23,889 nt of DNA. It comes from CAZYTO01 sp964650405. GTDB taxonomy: Bacteria; Acidobacteriota; Thermoanaerobaculia; Gp7-AA8. Positions within the stretch are counted from its first letter, which is position 1; the number at the start of each line of letters is the position of its first letter. The stretch is from contig CAZYTO010000051.1 of assembly GCA_964650405.1 (NCBI GenBank), positions 1 through 23,889 of the forward strand, read 5' to 3'. This document shows, piece by piece, positions 7,873 through 15,114 of the stretch. Made by a program: the position numbers and the translations under genes. The notes beneath the pieces were generated by a model. It did not search any database, was not told the DNA's origin, and saw only the letters and a program-made list of their open reading frames with translations.

Positions 7873-8000
7873 GTCACTTCATCCCGAGCGCAGCGAGGGA
7901 TCTGGCGGCTGTTGCACTGAGCGCACACACCAGACCTTCCCCTCCACGCGGGTTAGTGAATCAGCCGTCAGATCCCTCGCTGCGCTCGGGATAAAGTGAC
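7873..8000. repeat. Long inverted repeat between convergent genes (REP/MITE-like)
   Basis: The arms 7873-7922 and 7951-8000 match at 44 of 50 positions when one is reverse-complemented. The core ATCCCGAGCGCAGCGAGGGA is perfect. The loop is 28 nt. Each arm core is itself partly palindromic (CCGAGCGCAGCGAGG). Cores of the type CCCGAGCG(A/C)AGCGAGGGAT are dispersed in many GC-rich bacterial genomes (from memory). It sits exactly between the 3' ends of the kinase and VWA genes, where a hairpin could end both transcripts. No T-tract follows. Confidence 0.85.
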
Positions 8001-8003
8001 GAG

Positions 8004-9698
8004 TTACTTGGCATCCACCGTCAGCCGTTTGAAGCTCGACAGCCTCGAGGCGTCGTCCACGACACCCACCGCCACACGCGCCGTCCCGGGAGACACGACC
8101 AGCGTCGTGGTGTACGTGTAGTTGTGCTTCATGGCGTTGTCGAGATCCTTCGCGGGGATGTCGACCGTGGCCTGGCGGGTCACGCTGGTCGAGTAGTCGG
8201 CGGCATCGGCCGCGGCGTAGTGCACGGAAAACGACGCCTGCACCCGGTCGTGACCGGCGGGAAGGAACGTCAGCCGGTCGATGGGGACCTCGAGGGCCAC
8301 GTCCACCTTGTAGCCGCCGGCGCGGCGGTCGCGGACCGGCGCCGCGGCATGTGCGATGACGCCGAGCTCGTCGACGGAGGGCGGCTCGAAGAGCGCCAGC
8401 GCGGTCTGCTCGTCCATTTCGCGTTCCGGCGACCGCTCCATCAGCTCGCGGCGCGTGCGCACGACGTGGTCGGGATGTCCCTTCACGCTGACGCTGATCC
8501 GGTGGATGGCGCCGTTCTCCGCCGGGGGGGTGCGGTAGCCGATCGAGTAGTACGTGTCGACGTCGCGCGCGAGCTGCGAGAACGCGTCCCGGATCCTGTC
8601 CTGACCGAGGAAATACTGCCCGCCCGTGGCCGAGGCGAGGCTGGTCAGCGTCTCTTCGGTACCTTCGAGGGCCTGGCGCTGATTGGTGGTCAGCGGGAAC
8701 GTGTTCGGAGCACTCCCGTCCGCGCGCGCTCCCGGAGGGGAGATGCGGAAGCCGATGTTGGGCTGAATGGCGTAGATGGTCACGCCGTTCGCGCTGGCCA
8801 CGGCGCCCAGCTCTTCGATCATGGGCCGCAAATCCACCTCGGAGTGCCGGCCCGCGCGCTCGACGGCCTCGTCGAGCGACTCGGAGCCGTAGAACGAGGC
8901 CTTGACCACGCGGATGTTGCTCCACGACGGAGGATAGGGACGATCGAACCCCGGCCGGGAAGAGAGCGACGTCGTCACGAGGACGACCACCTTGCGCCCC
9001 GGAGACTGGCCCATGCCGGAGACGAAGCCGAGGACGGTGCGCAACGTGCTGGTGACGCGGCGGATCACGCGGTCCCGGTACGGCCCCTCGGCCACGGCAG
9101 GAGAGTCGATGCTCTGGCCTACCCCTCCCGTGCCGGATCGCAGGGTCTTGCGAAAGAACTCCTCTCTCTCCATCAGCGCATCGGTGCGGAACGTCTGGGA
9201 CTGGATGTAGGCATCGAGCCTGGCCTCCACGGCGACGCGGTCGGTGCTGAAATCGAGCACGAGCTTGTCGGTGGCTTCCGGCGTGACGATCATGGCCTGG
9301 TCGCCGGGACGCATGGAGGTGCGCATGAAGGTCCGCACGTTCTCCATGAGCTCTTTGCGCGTGTCGGGATGCAGCACCATCTCGTCGACAACGAAGATGA
9401 AGCGGCGCGGCGGCGCGTCCGGAGCCGCTCCGGGCGACGCGGCGGCACTGGAGCCGGCGGCGCTGCCGCTGTACTCCGCGAAGTTCGTGATGTCCTGCGA
9501 GCGGCGGTCGTCGCGTACGTCGAAGTCGGCCTGGGTCAGGCCGCGTACCGGCGCGCCCTGCCGGTCCGTCACCACGACGTCGAGGCTGGTCAGCCGCACC
9601 TCGAGGGTGTCGAGGAAGGTCGGCGTCACGCGCGCCGGAGGCGCATCGACGGCGGCCAGCAGCACCAGGGCGGATAGAAGAATCCCGAATCGCTTCAT
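8004..9698 (-). CDS. VWFA-related domain protein (acidobacterial type), paralog 1
   Basis: This 564-aa exported protein has a signal peptide (MKRFGILLSALVLLAAVDA). An N-terminal beta domain (about 27-75) holds LEVRLTSLDVVVTDRQG and VRGLTQADFDVRDD, the hallmark of the acidobacterial VWFA-related family. A von Willebrand A-like domain (about 98-330) follows, then a C-terminal beta region containing YYSIGYRTPP. The metal-site position reads VVDEMVLHPD instead of DxSxS, so metal binding is probably altered. An Ala/Pro linker (77-97) separates the first two domains. GAGGAGG ends 4-5 nt before the ATG, a strong ribosome binding site. It follows paralog 2 after 17 nt, so they form one operon. The function is unknown; a role in surface or protein interaction is inference. 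Confidence 0.88.
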   Translation of the reverse strand: MKRFGILLSALVLLAAVDAPPARVTPTFLDTLEVRLTSLDVVVTDRQGAPVRGLTQADFDVRDDRRSQDITNFAEYSGSAAGSSAAASPGAAPDAPPRRFIFVVDEMVLHPDTRKELMENVRTFMRTSMRPGDQAMIVTPEATDKLVLDFSTDRVAVEARLDAYIQSQTFRTDALMEREEFFRKTLRSGTGGVGQSIDSPAVAEGPYRDRVIRRVTSTLRTVLGFVSGMGQSPGRKVVVLVTTSLSSRPGFDRPYPPSWSNIRVVKASFYGSESLDEAVERAGRHSEVDLRPMIEELGAVASANGVTIYAIQPNIGFRISPPGARADGSAPNTFPLTTNQRQALEGTEETLTSLASATGGQYFLGQDRIRDAFSQLARDVDTYYSIGYRTPPAENGAIHRISVSVKGHPDHVVRTRRELMERSPEREMDEQTALALFEPPSVDELGVIAHAAAPVRDRRAGGYKVDVALEVPIDRLTFLPAGHDRVQASFSVHYAAADAADYSTSVTRQATVDIPAKDLDNAMKHNYTYTTTLVVSPGTARVAVGVVDDASRLSSFKRLTVDAK

Positions 9699-9703
9699 GA
9701 ACG

Positions 9704-9709
9704 CCTCCT
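9704..9709 (-). promoter_or_regulatory. Strong ribosome binding site of VWA paralog 1
   Basis: AGGAGG on the minus strand lies 5 nt before the ATG at 9698, inside the 17-nt spacer between the paralogs. It fixes the start of paralog 1 and shows that it is translated independently. Confidence 0.85.
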
Positions 9710-9715
9710 CGAGCA

Positions 9716-11416
9716 CTACCGTGCTTCGACCGTAAACCGCTGCAGACTCGATTGCCGCGACAGCTCGTCGACGACGCCCACGGCGATGCGGGCCGTGCCG
9801 GGGGCGATGACGAGCGTTGTGATGTAGGTGTAGGTCTTCTTCCGTACTTCGTCGATCTCCTCCGGTTTGACCTGGAGGGTCTGGGCCCGCGCTGCCCCGG
9901 TGGTGTAATCGCGGCCGTCGGCGGCGGCGTAGTGCAGGGAGAACGTGGCCCGGTAACCCTCGGCCACCGGCACGAAGGTGAGCTTCTCCAGGGGGATCTT
10001 CACAGCCACGTCGACCTTGTAGTGGTCGAGCTCGCGCTGGGGCTGCTTCGCCGTCGCTTCGATGCCGAGCTCGTTCAGCTCGCGCGGCGCATAGAGCGTC
10101 GAGGCCACCAGCTCGTCCATGGCCCGGGCCGGGGAGAGCCGCAGCAGCTCCCGGCGTGTCCGCACGACGAGGTCGGGCCTCCCCTTCACCGTGACGTCGA
10201 CCTTGCGGAAGTGGTCGCTGGTTCCCGACGGTGAGTGATAGCCGATGGAGTAGTACGAGCCGGTGTCGCTGCTGAGCGTCCGGAAGGCGTTGTCGACCTG
10301 CGCGCCTCCCTGGAAGAACTTCCCGCCCGTGAGGTCGGCCAGCGTGCCGAGTGTGACCGCGGTGCCCTCGGTGATCTCGCGCTGGTATTCGGAGAGCCCC
10401 ATGGAGCCGATGCGCCGGCCGGCATGAGTATCCGAGCCGCCGCCGGGCGGCGAGATGTGCACGCCCATGTCCGGCTGGATGGAGTAGATAGTGATGCCGT
10501 TGCCGGCGGCCGTGGCGGCGATCTCGCGGATCATGGGGCGCACGTCGCCCCATCCCGACGGTGAAACGGTTTCTCCGAAGATGTCGCGGGTGGTGGGCGG
10601 CAGCGGCACCTCCCCGGCGGCCAGCGACGCCGTCGTCCCTTCCAGTTCGCCTTCGAGGGTGTAGGCCTCGCGGCCCGGTTCGGCCGCCAGCGACGCCGAG
10701 ACCACGACGATGACCTTCTTCCCCGGCAGGTCGGCCATCGAACCGACGAAGCTGAGAAGCGTGCGGAGCGTACTGTTCACCCGCCTCTTGACCCGCATGG
10801 CATAGAGGCGCTTCATCTCGTTTCTCTCGGCCCTCTCGTGCGGGTTGGTGAGCGTAGCGACCAGCCGGTCGTAGAAGAGGCGTTCGCTGTCGTACGGTGA
10901 GTCCGCACGCCACGTCGACTGCCTAAGCAGATCCTCGATGCCGGCCTTGACGGCGGCCCGGTCGGTCGTGAACGCCAGCGTGACCTTGCTCGCCGACGCC
11001 GGCGTGACCACCATGGCCTCGTCACCCTCGCGCACGGTTTTGTCGACGAACTGCTGGACGTTCTTCAGCAGCGATCGGCGCGTGTCGGGATGGAGACTCA
11101 TGTCGTCGAGGAAGAAGACGATCTTCCGCGCCGGCGGTGCTTCGGCGGCGGGCGCCGCCGGAACGGCCGGGCGGCTCCCCTCGGCCTGAATCACTCCAGA
11201 GGCCTGGTCGAATTCGCTGAAGTTGGTGACGGGCTGCGCGGCGCCGTTCTCCCGAATCTCGAAATCGTCGCGTTTCAGGCCGCGGACGGGAGCGCCGCGC
11301 TTGTCCGTGACGACGACGTCGAGGTTGGTGATCCGGACTTCCAGGGTGTCGAGATAGGTGGGCTGAGGCGTGGCCGTGTTGACGACTGCTGCCAGGATCG
11401 CCATCAGAAACTGCAT
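9716..11416 (-). CDS. VWFA-related domain protein (acidobacterial type), paralog 2
   Basis: This 566-aa protein is a clear tandem duplicate of the downstream gene. Matched blocks include TYLDTLEVRITNLDVVVTDK against TFLDTLEVRLTSLDVVVTDR, the LHPDTR block of the A domain, YYSIGYHSPSG and the C-terminal PGTARIAVGVVDELSRQSS. A short hydrophobic N-terminus (MQFLMAILAAVVNTA) acts as signal peptide. The A domain starts near residue 98. Its metal-site equivalent reads FFLDDMSLHPD, again lacking DxSxS. Acidic DD at this place is common in the family, from memory. A purine-rich GGGGGAA lies upstream of the ATG, and TACATT about 28 nt before the start is a possible -10. The two paralogs have diverged mostly in linkers and the middle region. 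Confidence 0.88.
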   Translation of the reverse strand: MQFLMAILAAVVNTATPQPTYLDTLEVRITNLDVVVTDKRGAPVRGLKRDDFEIRENGAAQPVTNFSEFDQASGVIQAEGSRPAVPAAPAAEAPPARKIVFFLDDMSLHPDTRRSLLKNVQQFVDKTVREGDEAMVVTPASASKVTLAFTTDRAAVKAGIEDLLRQSTWRADSPYDSERLFYDRLVATLTNPHERAERNEMKRLYAMRVKRRVNSTLRTLLSFVGSMADLPGKKVIVVVSASLAAEPGREAYTLEGELEGTTASLAAGEVPLPPTTRDIFGETVSPSGWGDVRPMIREIAATAAGNGITIYSIQPDMGVHISPPGGGSDTHAGRRIGSMGLSEYQREITEGTAVTLGTLADLTGGKFFQGGAQVDNAFRTLSSDTGSYYSIGYHSPSGTSDHFRKVDVTVKGRPDLVVRTRRELLRLSPARAMDELVASTLYAPRELNELGIEATAKQPQRELDHYKVDVAVKIPLEKLTFVPVAEGYRATFSLHYAAADGRDYTTGAARAQTLQVKPEEIDEVRKKTYTYITTLVIAPGTARIAVGVVDELSRQSSLQRFTVEAR

Positions 11417-11521
11417 TCCATTCCCCCTGTCTCACCACATCCACGAATGTAGACTGCGTCGTGCCGAACCCCCGTGCCGAATTCCCCTCGTTCAAGCGAT
11501 GCCGTCGCGCGACAACGCACG

Positions 11522-12583
11522 TCAGAGGCCAAGTGCGGCGATGCCGTAGCGCACGTCGTCTTCCGTCGCATCTTCAACGATGCACTGCCCGATCGCGCGC
11601 GGGAAGACCATGATCCGCCGCGCGCCCGTGTTCTTTTTGTCGTGCTCGGTCGCGGACAGGATGTCCTCCGCCGAGAGCGACGGAATCGGCGATGGACGCC
11701 ACGTGCGGATCACGTCGTCGATGCGCTGCGCGAGCACCCGGGGAAGAATGCCGCGCCGCACGGCGATCGCGTTCGCCGCGATCATCCCCCACGCCACCGC
11801 CTCGCCGTGCGTCAGCCCTTCGTAGCCGAGGGCCGCTTCGATGCCGTGGCCGATGGTGTGGCCGTAGTTGAGGAGACGGCGGACGTCCGACTCCTTCTCG
11901 TCCGCCGAGACGATGTCCGCCTTGACCTTGATGGCCTTCCGCACGACCGCATCGACGTCGAAGGCGGGCGGCCGGGACAGCAGCTCGAACAGCTCCGCAT
12001 CGCCGAGGACGCCTCCCTTCAGGGCCTCGAAGACGCCGCTGAGCAGCTCGCGCCGCGGCAGCGAGGCCAGCACGGACGTGTCGGAGATGACCGCCCGCGG
12101 CGGATAGAAGCTGCCGATGAGGTTCTTCCCCTTCTCGTGGTTGACGGCGAGCTTGCCTCCGAGCGAGCTGTCGACCTGGGCCAGGAGCGTGGTCGGGACG
12201 TGCACGAGGTCGATGCCGCGGAGAAACACGGACGCGGCAAAGCCGGCCGTGTCGCCGATCATGCCGCCGCCGACCACGACGGCCAGCGAATCGCGCTTCG
12301 CGCCGTGCCCGAGGAGCTGCGTGATGACGTCGTTGGCCGTGGCCAGCGTCTTGTGCGACTCCCCTTCCTGCATCTCCAGGATCGTGGCGCGCCCGAACGA
12401 TGCCGCCACCCGCTCGCCGAAGGCCGCCCGCAACTGCGGCGAGGTGATGACGAAGACCTGCCCGCGCGGGCGGACGAGGCTGCCCGCCTGGTCGAGCAGG
12501 TCGCGGCCGGCAAAGACGGGATAGCTGGCCGAGGCCTGGCGGACCGTCAGGAAAGGCGTCACGTTCGACATCAGGTTCAGCAT
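11522..12583 (-). CDS. aroB: 3-dehydroquinate synthase
   Basis: This 353-aa cytoplasmic enzyme converts DAHP to 3-dehydroquinate, the second shikimate-pathway step, using NAD and a divalent metal. The NAD-site motif GGGMIGDTAGF (105-115), HVPTTLLAQVDSSLGGKLAVN (128-148) and metal ligands E186 (FEALK), H246 (NYGHTIGH) and H259 (LTHGEAVA) are present. Usual family residues VIGDLAGF and GGKTAVN are slightly varied here. The length is normal. Two in-frame ATGs (residues 1 and 5) are possible starts and neither has a Shine-Dalgarno. No other shikimate gene adjoins it. The VWA genes follow downstream after 105 nt and probably have their own promoter. Confidence 0.97.
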   Translation of the reverse strand: MLNLMSNVTPFLTVRQASASYPVFAGRDLLDQAGSLVRPRGQVFVITSPQLRAAFGERVAASFGRATILEMQEGESHKTLATANDVITQLLGHGAKRDSLAVVVGGGMIGDTAGFAASVFLRGIDLVHVPTTLLAQVDSSLGGKLAVNHEKGKNLIGSFYPPRAVISDTSVLASLPRRELLSGVFEALKGGVLGDAELFELLSRPPAFDVDAVVRKAIKVKADIVSADEKESDVRRLLNYGHTIGHGIEAALGYEGLTHGEAVAWGMIAANAIAVRRGILPRVLAQRIDDVIRTWRPSPIPSLSAEDILSATEHDKKNTGARRIMVFPRAIGQCIVEDATEDDVRYGIAALGL

Positions 12584-12596
12584 AAGGGTGTACGCG

Positions 12597-12690
12597 GAAG
12601 GCTGAAAGATGAAAGGCTGGAAGGCTGGAAGGTTGAAGAGCCCGGTGAACGAAGGCGATCCCGGGGTTCCTTTCAGCCTTCCAGCCCTCC
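12597..12690. repeat. TTCCAGCC-family repeat forming an inverted pair
   Basis: The left part (12611-12632) carries GGCTGGAA repeats. The right part (12669-12690) carries the reverse complement CCTTTCAGCCTTCCAGCC. The two can pair over about 18 bp. The block sits in the divergent gap between aroB and the sigma factor gene. The same family recurs at 15045-15113. Confidence 0.75.
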
Positions 12691-12694
12691 GGCC

Positions 12695-12723
12695 TTGACC
12701 TCGGGGCCGCAGTCTAAAATATT
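12695..12723 (+). promoter_or_regulatory. Candidate promoter of the sigma factor operon
   Basis: TTGACC (12695-12700) resembles a -35. It is followed by an A/T-rich block TCTAAAATATTTG. The best -10 choices are TAAAAT at a 14-nt spacing or AATATT at 17. The start codon lies about 28-30 nt further on. The -10 assignment is ambiguous. Confidence 0.35.
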
Positions 12724-12750
12724 TGTGTCTCCCGTTCGTCAGCAGTAGTG

Positions 12751-13320
12751 ATGAGCGAGGCGCTCCGTCATGGCGACTGGATGAGGGAAGAGCAGGACCG
12801 GCGCATCTCCGACGCGGTCGATCGCGAGGAGCCGCGGTTGCGCAACTTCATCCGCCGCCGCGTCCCCGACCCGGGCGACGCCGAGGACATCCTGCAGGAG
12901 GTCTTCTACGAGCTGGTCGAGGCGGTGCGGCTGATGAAGCCCCTCGAACAGGTCGGAGCCTGGCTCTTCCGCGTGGCCCGGAACCGCATCATCGATCGCT
13001 TCCGCCGGAAGGGCCCCGAGGCGGCGGCGAGCGAGAACGGTGAGCCGGCGGTGCTGGAAGAGCTCCTCCCCTCACCCGGCGCAGATCCCGAGGCGGCGTA
13101 CGCCTACAGCGCGCTGCTCGACGAGCTCGACGCGGCGCTGGACGAGCTGCCGGAGGAGCAGCGCGCCGTGTTCGTCGCCCACGAGCTGGAAGGGCGCAGT
13201 TTCAAGGAGCTGGCCGCCGAGAGCGGCGTCAACGTCAACACCCTGATCTCCCGCAAGCACTACGCCGTGAGGCACCTCCGGGAGCGCCTGCGCGAGATCT
13301 ACGACTTCATCGACGAATAA
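12751..13320 (+). CDS. ECF-type RNA polymerase sigma factor
   Basis: This 189-aa sigma-70 family factor has only regions 2 and 4. Region 2 spans about 26-88, with DAEDILQEVFYELVE binding core polymerase and VARNRIIDRFRRK contacting the -10. Region 4 spans about 124-180 (LPEEQRAVFVAHELEGRSFK, then the helix-turn-helix with SGVNVNTLISRKHYAVRHLR) and contacts the -35. I chose the ATG at 12751. A GTG directly upstream and a later ATG at 12781 are alternatives. The next gene follows after 15 nt with a strong binding site, so the two form an operon. The downstream membrane protein takes the place usually held by an anti-sigma factor, but shows no zinc-binding anti-sigma motif. Confidence 0.93.
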   Translation: MSEALRHGDWMREEQDRRISDAVDREEPRLRNFIRRRVPDPGDAEDILQEVFYELVEAVRLMKPLEQVGAWLFRVARNRIIDRFRRKGPEAAASENGEPAVLEELLPSPGADPEAAYAYSALLDELDAALDELPEEQRAVFVAHELEGRSFKELAAESGVNVNTLISRKHYAVRHLRERLREIYDFIDE

Positions 13321-13326
13321 AAGGAG
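13321..13326 (+). promoter_or_regulatory. Ribosome binding site of the 109-aa membrane protein
   Basis: AAGGAG starts directly after the sigma factor stop codon and lies 9 nt before the ATG at 13336. This supports both that start and the two-gene operon. Confidence 0.8.
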
Positions 13327-13335
13327 AACTGCAAC

Positions 13336-13665
13336 ATGCGAGCAACGCGAATCGCGAAATTCGTAGTCATGGCCCTGGTGGCCGTCGGGCTGTTCGGCTT
13401 CATCGTCATGGGCCTGTGGAACTGGCTGATGCCGGCCGTCTTCTCCCTGCACGCCATTACGTACTGGCAGGCGGTGGGGCTGCTGATCCTGACGAAGATC
13501 TTCTTCGGCGGCTTCCGCGGCGGCCGCCCCGGGATGCGCCGGCACATGAGGGAAACCTGGGAGCACCTGACCCCCGAGGAGCGGGCGAAGTTCCGCGACG
13601 CCATGAAGCGCCGGTGCGGGATGGGTGCCGAGGGGGAGGAAACGAGTGGAACGGCCGCTGGCTAA
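13336..13665 (+). CDS. Small membrane protein linked to an ECF sigma factor
   Basis: This 109-aa protein has two hydrophobic segments (about 9-34 and 41-59) joined by a short loop. A charged cytoplasmic or periplasmic tail follows, with a Gly/Arg/Met/His-rich part (GGFRGGRPGMRRHMRETW) and HLTPEERAKFRDAMKRRCG. Small proteins with WNWLMP, a WQALGLL-like segment and a TPEER tail occur next to ECF sigma genes in several phyla, from memory. The LTPEER helix recalls the LTxxQ motif of Spy/CpxP proteins, which may be coincidental. The position suggests that it controls the sigma factor or is its main target. Biochemical function is unknown. Confidence 0.85.
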   Translation: MRATRIAKFVVMALVAVGLFGFIVMGLWNWLMPAVFSLHAITYWQAVGLLILTKIFFGGFRGGRPGMRRHMRETWEHLTPEERAKFRDAMKRRCGMGAEGEETSGTAAG

Positions 13666-13701
13666 ATACTTCTATGATCAAGTGTTCCAGCGCGATGCGA
13701 T

Positions 13702-13726
13702 GCCCGGCTCACACGGTGCGCCGGGC
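13702..13726. terminator. Hairpin after the sigma factor operon
   Basis: A perfect 7-bp stem GCCCGGC/GCCGGGC encloses an 11-nt loop, 37 nt after the 109-aa gene stop. It is followed by ATTC rather than a T-run, so intrinsic termination is doubtful. It may be a structural part of the palindrome array. Confidence 0.4.
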
Positions 13727-13799
13727 ATTCGCACGCGGTGCGCGGGCGGCTCACGTTGTGAGCGACTCACGCGGTGAGCAGGGTGCCTGACGTGGTGAG
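13708..13799. repeat. Array of five near-palindromic 13-mers (CTCACGYGGTGAG)
   Basis: Copies start at 13708 (CTCACACGGTGCG), 13730 (CGCACGCGGTGCG), 13750 (CTCACGTTGTGAG), 13766 (CTCACGCGGTGAG) and 13787 (CTGACGTGGTGAG). Spacings are 22, 20, 16 and 21 nt. Copies 2, 3 and 4 have perfect 5-bp arms. Copy 1 lies inside a larger hairpin (13702-13726, stem GCCCGGC/GCCGGGC). The array fills the gap between the convergent 109-aa and MFS genes. Confidence 0.75.
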
Positions 13800-13806
13800 C
13801 GACGAA

Positions 13807-15015
13807 TCAATCCGCCGCCGGCCGCCACAGCTTCCACGTCCAGACGCCCCAGAACACGCCCCAGGCGATGGCCACGGAGGCGGTGCCGACCGTGGCGGCG
13901 GCCGGCCCGAAGTGGTCGGAGGCGATGCCGGCGCCGAGGCTGGAGAGGGCCATGGTCAGCGTGACGAAGCCCCAATCGGCGGCGAAGACGCGGCCGCGGA
14001 TCCAGTCGGGCGTCTCCCGCTGGAGGCCGTAGCTGCTGATCTGCCACTGCGCGCCGCCGCCGAGGTGCGCCAGGCAGATGGCCACGGCGCCGGCGATCAG
14101 CGAGTGCGAGAGGCCGAGGGCGGTGTAGCCGAGGCCGAAGAGGAGGCCGGAGAAGCCGATCATCCGGTACTGCCCGTCCGGCGTTCCGGCCAGGGCCCGG
14201 GCCACGAACGGCCCGAGCAGCGCGCCGATGCCGCGGGCGGCGAACAGCAGGCCGATGCCGAAGGCGCCCGCGGCGAAGACGTTCCTGCCGAAGACGCTGA
14301 GCATGGCCACGACGCCGGCACCGAGGCCGTAGCCACCCTTCGACGTCAGCAGCCCCAGGACGCGCGGATGGGTTTGCGCGTAGGCGATGGTCTGCCGGAT
14401 GGATTCGAGCACCGGCGGATGCTCCTTCCCCCGCTCCTCGGAGAAGCGCGCCCGCATGCGCCAGAGGACGAACGCGGAGAAGAGGAAGCTCGCCGCGTCG
14501 ACGACGAAGGAGAGGTCGCGTCCGAAGCGCATCGTCACCAGGCCGCCGATGCCCGCACCGACGGCCAGCATCGTTCCCCACGTCGAGCCCATGAGGACGT
14601 TTGCCGGCGACAGCTCGTGCGCTTCGACGATGTTCGGCAGCGCGGCCTGTGCGGCCGGCTCGAAGTACGCCGATCCCACGGAAATGAGGATCACTCCCGC
14701 GTAGGCGAAGGGCAGCAGCGCCGGCGTCCGGGCCAGGAGCGGCAGGAGGCAGGCCACGGCCCGCATCAGGTCGACGACGATCATCAGCTTCCGCCGGTCG
14801 ACCCGGTCGACGAGGTGCCCGGCGAACGGCGTGACGAGGAAGATGGGCAGCGACTGGCAGAGCAGCATCAGCGACGCCAGCGTGGCCGAGCCGGTGAGCT
14901 GCAGGACGAGGTCGAGCAACGCCACGGTGAGGAACCAGTCCCCACCCAGCGAGATCAGCGTGCCGGCGTAAAGGAGACGAAAGTCGCGGTTGCGGCGGAG
15001 CAGGCGCCAGTACAC
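13807..15015 (-). CDS. MFS transporter (DHA3/EntS-like)
   Basis: This 402-aa inner-membrane protein has about 10-12 hydrophobic helices and was assigned to the major facilitator superfamily. The loop 2-3 motif is seen in GHLVDRVDRRKLMIVVDLMR. A second conserved segment is FEPAAQAALPNIV, with NVLMGSTWGT just after it, as in the EntS/macrolide-efflux branch. The likely role is proton-driven export of a small molecule, but the substrate cannot be read. The start is GTG with no Shine-Dalgarno. A TACAAT hexamer (15028-15023) ends 7 nt before it, which suggests a leaderless transcript. An intrinsic terminator lies directly upstream, separating it from thyA-folA. Confidence 0.92.
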   Translation of the reverse strand: MYWRLLRRNRDFRLLYAGTLISLGGDWFLTVALLDLVLQLTGSATLASLMLLCQSLPIFLVTPFAGHLVDRVDRRKLMIVVDLMRAVACLLPLLARTPALLPFAYAGVILISVGSAYFEPAAQAALPNIVEAHELSPANVLMGSTWGTMLAVGAGIGGLVTMRFGRDLSFVVDAASFLFSAFVLWRMRARFSEERGKEHPPVLESIRQTIAYAQTHPRVLGLLTSKGGYGLGAGVVAMLSVFGRNVFAAGAFGIGLLFAARGIGALLGPFVARALAGTPDGQYRMIGFSGLLFGLGYTALGLSHSLIAGAVAICLAHLGGGAQWQISSYGLQRETPDWIRGRVFAADWGFVTLTMALSSLGAGIASDHFGPAAATVGTASVAIAWGVFWGVWTWKLWRPAAD

Positions 15016-15022
15016 GGCGCGG

Positions 15023-15028
15023 ATTGTA
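15023..15028 (-). promoter_or_regulatory. Candidate -10 element of the MFS gene
   Basis: TACAAT on the minus strand is close to the TATAAT consensus. Only 7 nt separate it from the GTG start, so transcription would begin at or next to the start codon. No clear -35 is visible 16-18 nt upstream. Confidence 0.45.
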
Positions 15029-15037
15029 GCTGGCGCT

Positions 15038-15112
15038 AAAAAACAAAGGCTGGAAGGTCAGAGAGAGCCGGCCGTTCTTCCAGCCTTCCAGCCTTTCAGC
15101 CTTCCAGCCTTT
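15038..15112 (-). terminator. Repeat-derived intrinsic terminator after folA
   Basis: Read on the minus strand, AAAGGCTGGAAGG (two copies, at 15112-15100 and 15096-15084) can pair perfectly over 13 bp with CCTTCCAGCCTTT (15057-15045). This is followed by GTTTTTT. The loop is about 26 or 42 nt depending on the arm used. The stems come from the TTCCAGCC octanucleotide repeat. Confidence 0.7.
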
Positions 15113-15113
15113 C
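15078..15113. repeat. Octanucleotide tandem repeat, TTCCAGCC family
   Basis: The units are TTCCAGCC, TTCCAGCC, TTTCAGCC, TTCCAGCC and a partial TTTC. A reverse-complement unit lies at 15045-15057. It is the same family as the block at 12597-12690. Confidence 0.85.
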
Positions 15114-15114
15114 A

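Noticed and set aside
8124..9677. 517-codon plus-strand frame opposite VWA paralog 1
   Set aside because: The minus-strand frame has a signal peptide, a strong ribosome binding site and a paralog. The plus frame has none of these.
9699..10913. Long N-terminal extension of VWA paralog 1 into the paralog 2 region
   Set aside because: It is paralog 2 read in a shifted frame. The signal peptide and AGGAGG place the start at 9698.
12597..12690. Intrinsic terminator
   Set aside because: The hairpin lies between two divergent start codons, has no T-tract and ends no upstream gene.
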